Below, piece after piece: positions 60,717 to 64,000 of a stretch of DNA of 64,000 nucleotides; position 1 is the first letter of the stretch; each line of letters starts with the position of its first letter. The DNA comes from Bacteroidota bacterium (GTDB lineage Bacteria; Bacteroidota; Bacteroidia; Cytophagales; Cyclobacteriaceae). The notes below the pieces were generated by a model that was not told the DNA's origin, searched no databases, and saw only the letters and a list, made by a program, of their open reading frames with translations. The DNA is taken from NCBI GenBank assembly GCA_016191555.1, contig JACPVX010000046.1, positions 1 through 64,000 on the forward strand, in the 5' to 3' direction. The translations under genes and the position numbers were made by a program.

Positions 60717-62398
60717 ATGGAAAATTTTGTAGTGTCCGCTCGTAAGTACAGACCACTCGGCTTTGCCGAAGTGGTTGGCCAAGAGCACATTACCACTACG
60801 CTAAAAAATGCCATCGACAACAACAAGCTTGCACAAGCTCTTTTGTTTTGTGGCCCACGTGGCGTAGGTAAAACCACTTGCGCACGGATTGTGGCCCGTA
60901 TGATCAATGGCTTTGAAGAAAAAGCCGAGGTCAATTCGTTGAATATTTTTGAGTTAGATGCCGCTTCTAACAATTCCGTAGAGGATATTCGAAACCTGAT
61001 CGATCAGGTTCGGTATCCGCCTCAATTCGGAAAGTTTAAAGTGTACATCATTGACGAGGTGCACATGCTCTCGAATTCGGCTTTCAATGCGTTTTTGAAA
61101 ACATTGGAAGAGCCGCCACCGTATGCCATCTTCATTCTGGCAACTACGGAAAAGCACAAGGTGATACCGACTATTTTGTCGCGTTGCCAAATCTTTGATT
61201 TCAATCGCATTCAGATTTCAGATATTGCACGTCAGCTTAAGAAGGTTGCAGATCAAGAGAAGATTGGCGTTGAAGAAGAAGCACTGCATTTGATTGCTCA
61301 AAAGGCAGATGGTGCTTTACGCGATGGTCTTTCCATCTTCGATTTGATGGTCACTTTCTCTTCGGGAAAGGCCGTTACCTTCAAAGATGTCATTAACAAC
61401 TTGCACATCCTTGATTACGATTATTATTTTAAAGTAGTCGATGGATTGCTGGCTGAAAATCCATCACAACCTTTGCTTTTGTTGGATGAAATCTTGCGTA
61501 AAGGTTTTGACGGCCACAACTTTATCGTTGGGTTGAGCGAACACATTCGTAACTTACTCGTGGCCCAAGATGCACGCACGGTCCATCTGATGGAAGTCCC
61601 CGACTCGACTAAGAAAAAGTACCTCGAGCAATCGCAAGCTTCCTCGCCTTCACTCCTGCTCTCGTGGCTCAATCTTTCGAATCAATGCGATATCAGCTAC
61701 AAAAGCAGCAAAAATCAACGGCTGACAGTTGAGTTGGCTTTGATGAAGATGGCGCACGTCAATGCCGTGTTCAAAGGCAATCCTGCTTCCACCCCGGAAG
61801 CAGTAAAAAAAAAAATGAATTAATAGCAGAGCCACCTGCCGAGAAGCAGGAAGATACTCCTTCACTTCCGCCCGCTGTGGAAGTAAAAACACCCGTTCAG
61901 CAATCATTGCCTACAGAACCAAAGCCTGTGGCAAAGGAGCCAATCAAAACGAAGACAACCATTAACCTTGGTTCGATCTTTAAACCCGCGGTTACGACAG
62001 AAGAAAAACAAGTAGAAGTCCGGGTACCTATTGTTGATAAACCGTTCCAACCGGACGATATCAGGCGTGTATGGAAAGAATATGCCGAGTTACGGAAAGA
62101 TCAGGTGGCAGAATATCACTTACTGAATCAACAAATTGATATTCAAAGAAACGAAGTGCTCATTTACATGACCAATCCTATCGAGGAACCGCTCCTGGCT
62201 TCCATGAAATCGGATTTGGTAGGATACCTCCGGGAGAAATTGAGTAATGGTACTATTCAAGTGAAAGGCGAGCTTCGAATCGCAGAAGGAAAGCAGCGGA
62301 TCGCCTACACCAATAAAGAAAAATTTGAGGCACTACTGGATCGAAACCCGATACTTCGGGAGTTGAAAGATCGATTTGCGTTGGATGCCGATTTCTAA
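60717..62398 (+). CDS. dnaX: DNA polymerase III gamma/tau, expressed with -1 shift
   Basis: Start at ATG 60717 (MENFVVSARKYRPLGF). Walker A is CGPRGVGKTTC near residues 43-52, Walker B YIIDEVHML, sensor 1 ILATTEKHKVIPTILSRC. The first frame ends at TAA 61821-61823 after KKKMN (about 368 aa, gamma-like). The -1 frame is open from the A11 run (61805-61815) and continues NELIAEPPAEKQEDTP up to TAA at 62398 with a Pro/Lys linker and a C-terminal tau domain (PDDIRRVWKEYAEL ... LKDRFALDADF), giving about 560 aa. The Cys-rich zinc insert after Walker A is absent (ARMINGFEEKAEVNSL). The clamp loader subunit gamma/tau couples helicase and polymerase. Confidence 0.92.
61805..61815 (+). promoter_or_regulatory. 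A11 slippery run in dnaX
   Basis: Eleven consecutive A within GCAGT-A11-TGAATTAATAG: the zero frame reads KKKMN and stops at TAA, followed by TAG in the same frame. A single-base loss, by transcript slippage or -1 ribosomal shifting, joins the two frames of dnaX. A sequencing error in the homopolymer would give the same picture. Confidence 0.75.
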
Positions 62399-62455
62399 GC
62401 CAAACTATGAACCATCAGGTCATTTTTCCGTTTAGACTTTTAATTGAATTCTAAA

Positions 62456-62773
62456 ATGTCTTCAAAGTCATATTACCTTAAACAGATTCTTCTCTTCCTT
62501 CTTGGGGCATTTGTATTGCTTCAAGGCATTGATACAGAGTTGTTTACTTCAAATGAGAAAGAATTGGCTGAGAAGACCGAAGAAGTCTGTGACCCGTTTG
62601 AGTACAGCATTTTTGAGTCCAAAAGAGCGAACGTACTCAGAATCAAAAGGCCATTTAATGGATTTCTTTATCAGAAAATTGCTACCTCTGAGTTAATCAA
62701 AAACATCTTTGATGAATCCGGTTCTCCCAACTACCCTAAGATTCATCTTCGCAATCGGGTCTTTCTTATTTAA
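62456..62773 (+). CDS. hypothetical protein, about 105 aa
   Basis: From ATG 62456 (MSSKSYYLKQILLFLLG), one N-terminal membrane segment followed by a charged part (KELAEKTEEVCDPFEYS, IKRPFNGFLYQKIATSE). No family recognised. It follows dnaX by 57 bases on the same strand. Confidence 0.55.
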   Translation: MSSKSYYLKQILLFLLGAFVLLQGIDTELFTSNEKELAEKTEEVCDPFEYSIFESKRANVLRIKRPFNGFLYQKIATSELIKNIFDESGSPNYPKIHLRNRVFLI

Positions 62774-62875
62774 GCCCCTATCAAACTTCTCCGCTTAACC
62801 TACAGTTAGGCTATTAGCTGCTCGCGATTTTATCGCCAGGCATTACGTGTTTTTCAATTCTAAATCATTTTCACT

Positions 62876-63064
62876 ATGGAGACCAAACTGTCGATGCTCG
62901 ACTATTGTAAAAAAATATTGCGCTGTGTGAGTTTTGATAAGCGATTGTTCAGAAAGGAATATCGCAAATCGATTTCATGGCTTAACCCAACAGAAATAAA
63001 ACTACTGAAGCAGTGGATCCGAAACAATCCATTCTTCAGTAAAGCAATAACTATCAAAAACTAA
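62876..63064 (+). CDS. small conserved-looking protein, 62 aa
   Basis: METKLSMLDYCKKILRCVSF, DKRLFRKEYRKSISWL, NPTEIKLLKQWIRNNPF: a short basic helical protein. The pattern of a helix pair with conserved aromatic and Arg/Lys residues recalls small proteins common in Cytophagales genomes, but I cannot name the family. It may be a soluble regulator or a nucleic acid binder. Confidence 0.6.
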   Translation: METKLSMLDYCKKILRCVSFDKRLFRKEYRKSISWLNPTEIKLLKQWIRNNPFFSKAITIKN

Positions 63065-63073
63065 AAAAAAATA

Positions 63074-63105
63074 CCCGATGGCTTTCAGATTCGAAAGTCA
63101 TCGGG
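63074..63105 (-). terminator. 13-bp hairpin with T run on the minus strand
   Basis: CCCGATGGCTTTC pairs with GAAAGTCATCGGG (one G-T pair) around six bases. On the plus strand it is preceded by eight A rather than followed by T, so as a Rho-independent terminator it fits the minus strand, where no gene is seen. On the plus strand it lies 10 bases after the 62-aa gene and may protect that transcript's end. Confidence 0.6.
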
Positions 63106-63140
63106 AAACCGAACTTCAACCTAACCTACTCCACTCACCT

Positions 63141-63896
63141 ATGAACAAACGTATTTTTCTGACTCTTCATGCATGGATATTTGTAGTCACTTTCAGCTTT
63201 TGCCAACAGAACCTTTTCAACATCCCTTCCGGAGATATTACCCGGAAGGGTAAGTTTTTTTACCAGCACCAGTTTAACGTTTATTCGGCAGATCAATTTG
63301 AATCGAAGTCGCACTTGGTTTATGGCTTAGGAAAGAATTGGGATATCGGACTCAATCTGGTTGATCTACCGATTTCGTTCAAGAAAGGCACCTCATTATT
63401 GTCTGCAAATGATGCGGCCGGTGTCTTCCCCTTTTACCCCTTGCTGACGGCTACCGCTCAAAAGCAATTTGATGTGGGCCATCACTTTCAGATAAACGTG
63501 GGCACCCAACTAGGTGGAAACATTCCCGCCAATGGGGGGCAATACAATTGGGTGTATATGAATTATGCTTTAGGAAGGTGCAATCTTCCGGATCACAAGG
63601 GTTATTTTATTGCCGGCCCCTATCATGCCAATGACGTATACTTTGGGCCAAGTTCCAGCGGACAGCACATTGGCTGGATGTTTGGCTATGAGGTTCCACT
63701 GTCGAGCCGGATTTCATTGATGGGTGATTTTGTATCCGGCCAAAATAAGAAATCGGTAAGCACCTTTGGTGGTGTGTATAACGTCAGCAAACGATTACAA
63801 CTCTGTGTCGCGGCCTTACTGCCCTATCCGAATCAGGAGCTCTCAAAGGGAGCGGTGATCGAAATCAACTGGTATGGGTATGACTTCAAAGATTAG
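63141..63896 (+). CDS. secreted/outer membrane hypothetical protein, about 251 aa
   Basis: I chose ATG 63141, which begins a good signal peptide (MNKRIFLTLHAWIFVVTFSF). The mature protein is beta-strand rich with repeated Gly and aromatics (FFYQHQFNVYSADQFESKSH, GWMFGYEVPLSSRISLMGDF, AVIEINWYGYDF) and is probably a small outer membrane barrel. Family not recognised. The last 104 bases of the window hold no gene I can see. Confidence 0.75.
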   Translation: MNKRIFLTLHAWIFVVTFSFCQQNLFNIPSGDITRKGKFFYQHQFNVYSADQFESKSHLVYGLGKNWDIGLNLVDLPISFKKGTSLLSANDAAGVFPFYPLLTATAQKQFDVGHHFQINVGTQLGGNIPANGGQYNWVYMNYALGRCNLPDHKGYFIAGPYHANDVYFGPSSSGQHIGWMFGYEVPLSSRISLMGDFVSGQNKKSVSTFGGVYNVSKRLQLCVAALLPYPNQELSKGAVIEINWYGYDFKD

Positions 63897-64000
63897 TCCA
63901 TAAGCTAGCGTCCTATTATCGATGGACCTGCACAAAGTTAATAACTGCCGATTGGTGAGGTTTCATGAATGGACCTTCCGTATTTGTTCAACGGACTAAA

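Overview
The window looks like a chromosomal piece of a member of the Bacteroidota, probably Cytophagales-like. Reasons: type IX secretion sorting tails (an S8 protease ending at 10175 and a type B gliding-motility C-terminus ending at 54185), a PorP/SprF-type outer membrane protein, a TonB receptor with a carboxypeptidase-like N-domain, DUF2911 and DUF4349 proteins, few recognisable Shine-Dalgarno sites, and promoters fitting TTG-N19-21-TAnnTTTG. No rRNA, CRISPR array, transposase, phage gene or integrase was seen; one tRNA (Tyr) is present.

Layout. 1-6.4 kb is an AT-rich accessory stretch read entirely on the minus strand: orphan membrane and secreted proteins, a lipoprotein hydrolase broken by an internal deletion, two copies of a decayed ~90-nt sequence, and two long imperfect inverted repeats, one placed like an integron attC site after its gene. 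6.5-12.5 kb holds an ABC-F ATPase, a lipid A-type acyltransferase, a fatty acid desaturase, and a secreted subtilase with a lipoprotein. 12.6-17.3 kb carries a degenerate TrpF-like barrel, then three overlapping genes (DUF4349 lipoprotein, polynucleotide-kinase-like P-loop protein, Thg1-like 3'-5' polymerase), a DAO-type flavoprotein and a K+ channel. 17.3-29.5 kb is mainly minus-strand small or hypothetical genes (phosphotransferase, TPR protein, slipin, CHASE2 protein, TfoX-like, EamA, GNAT), with tRNA-Tyr and a duplicated slipin gene end. 29.5-30.3 kb is a non-coding gap with a 21-bp minisatellite.

30.3-44.7 kb is rich in signalling: a large Reg_prop/Y_Y_Y histidine kinase; PhnA/YjdM; a hydrolase; DUF2911; a RimB-like protease, RimK ligase and aspartoacylase-type deacylase cluster; a LytTR regulator with its PAS/LytS-type kinase; and a porin, short PstS-like protein and HAMP-GAF sensor set. 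44.7-47.7 kb is a divergent TonB receptor/DtxR regulator pair around a clear palindrome. 47.7-54.6 kb holds the PorP/SprF protein and a giant PKD-containing surface protein. 54.6-63.9 kb is mostly housekeeping on the plus strand: Nudix, Sua5/YrdC, pfkA, pgk, an M20 peptidase and dnaX, whose tau part lies in the -1 frame after a run of eleven A.

Most worth following up: the kinase/Thg1-like overlapping pair (a candidate RNA end-repair unit), the dnaX A11 slippage site, the porin/PstS-like/HAMP-GAF module with no known output domain, and the attC-like inverted repeats beside orphan genes.
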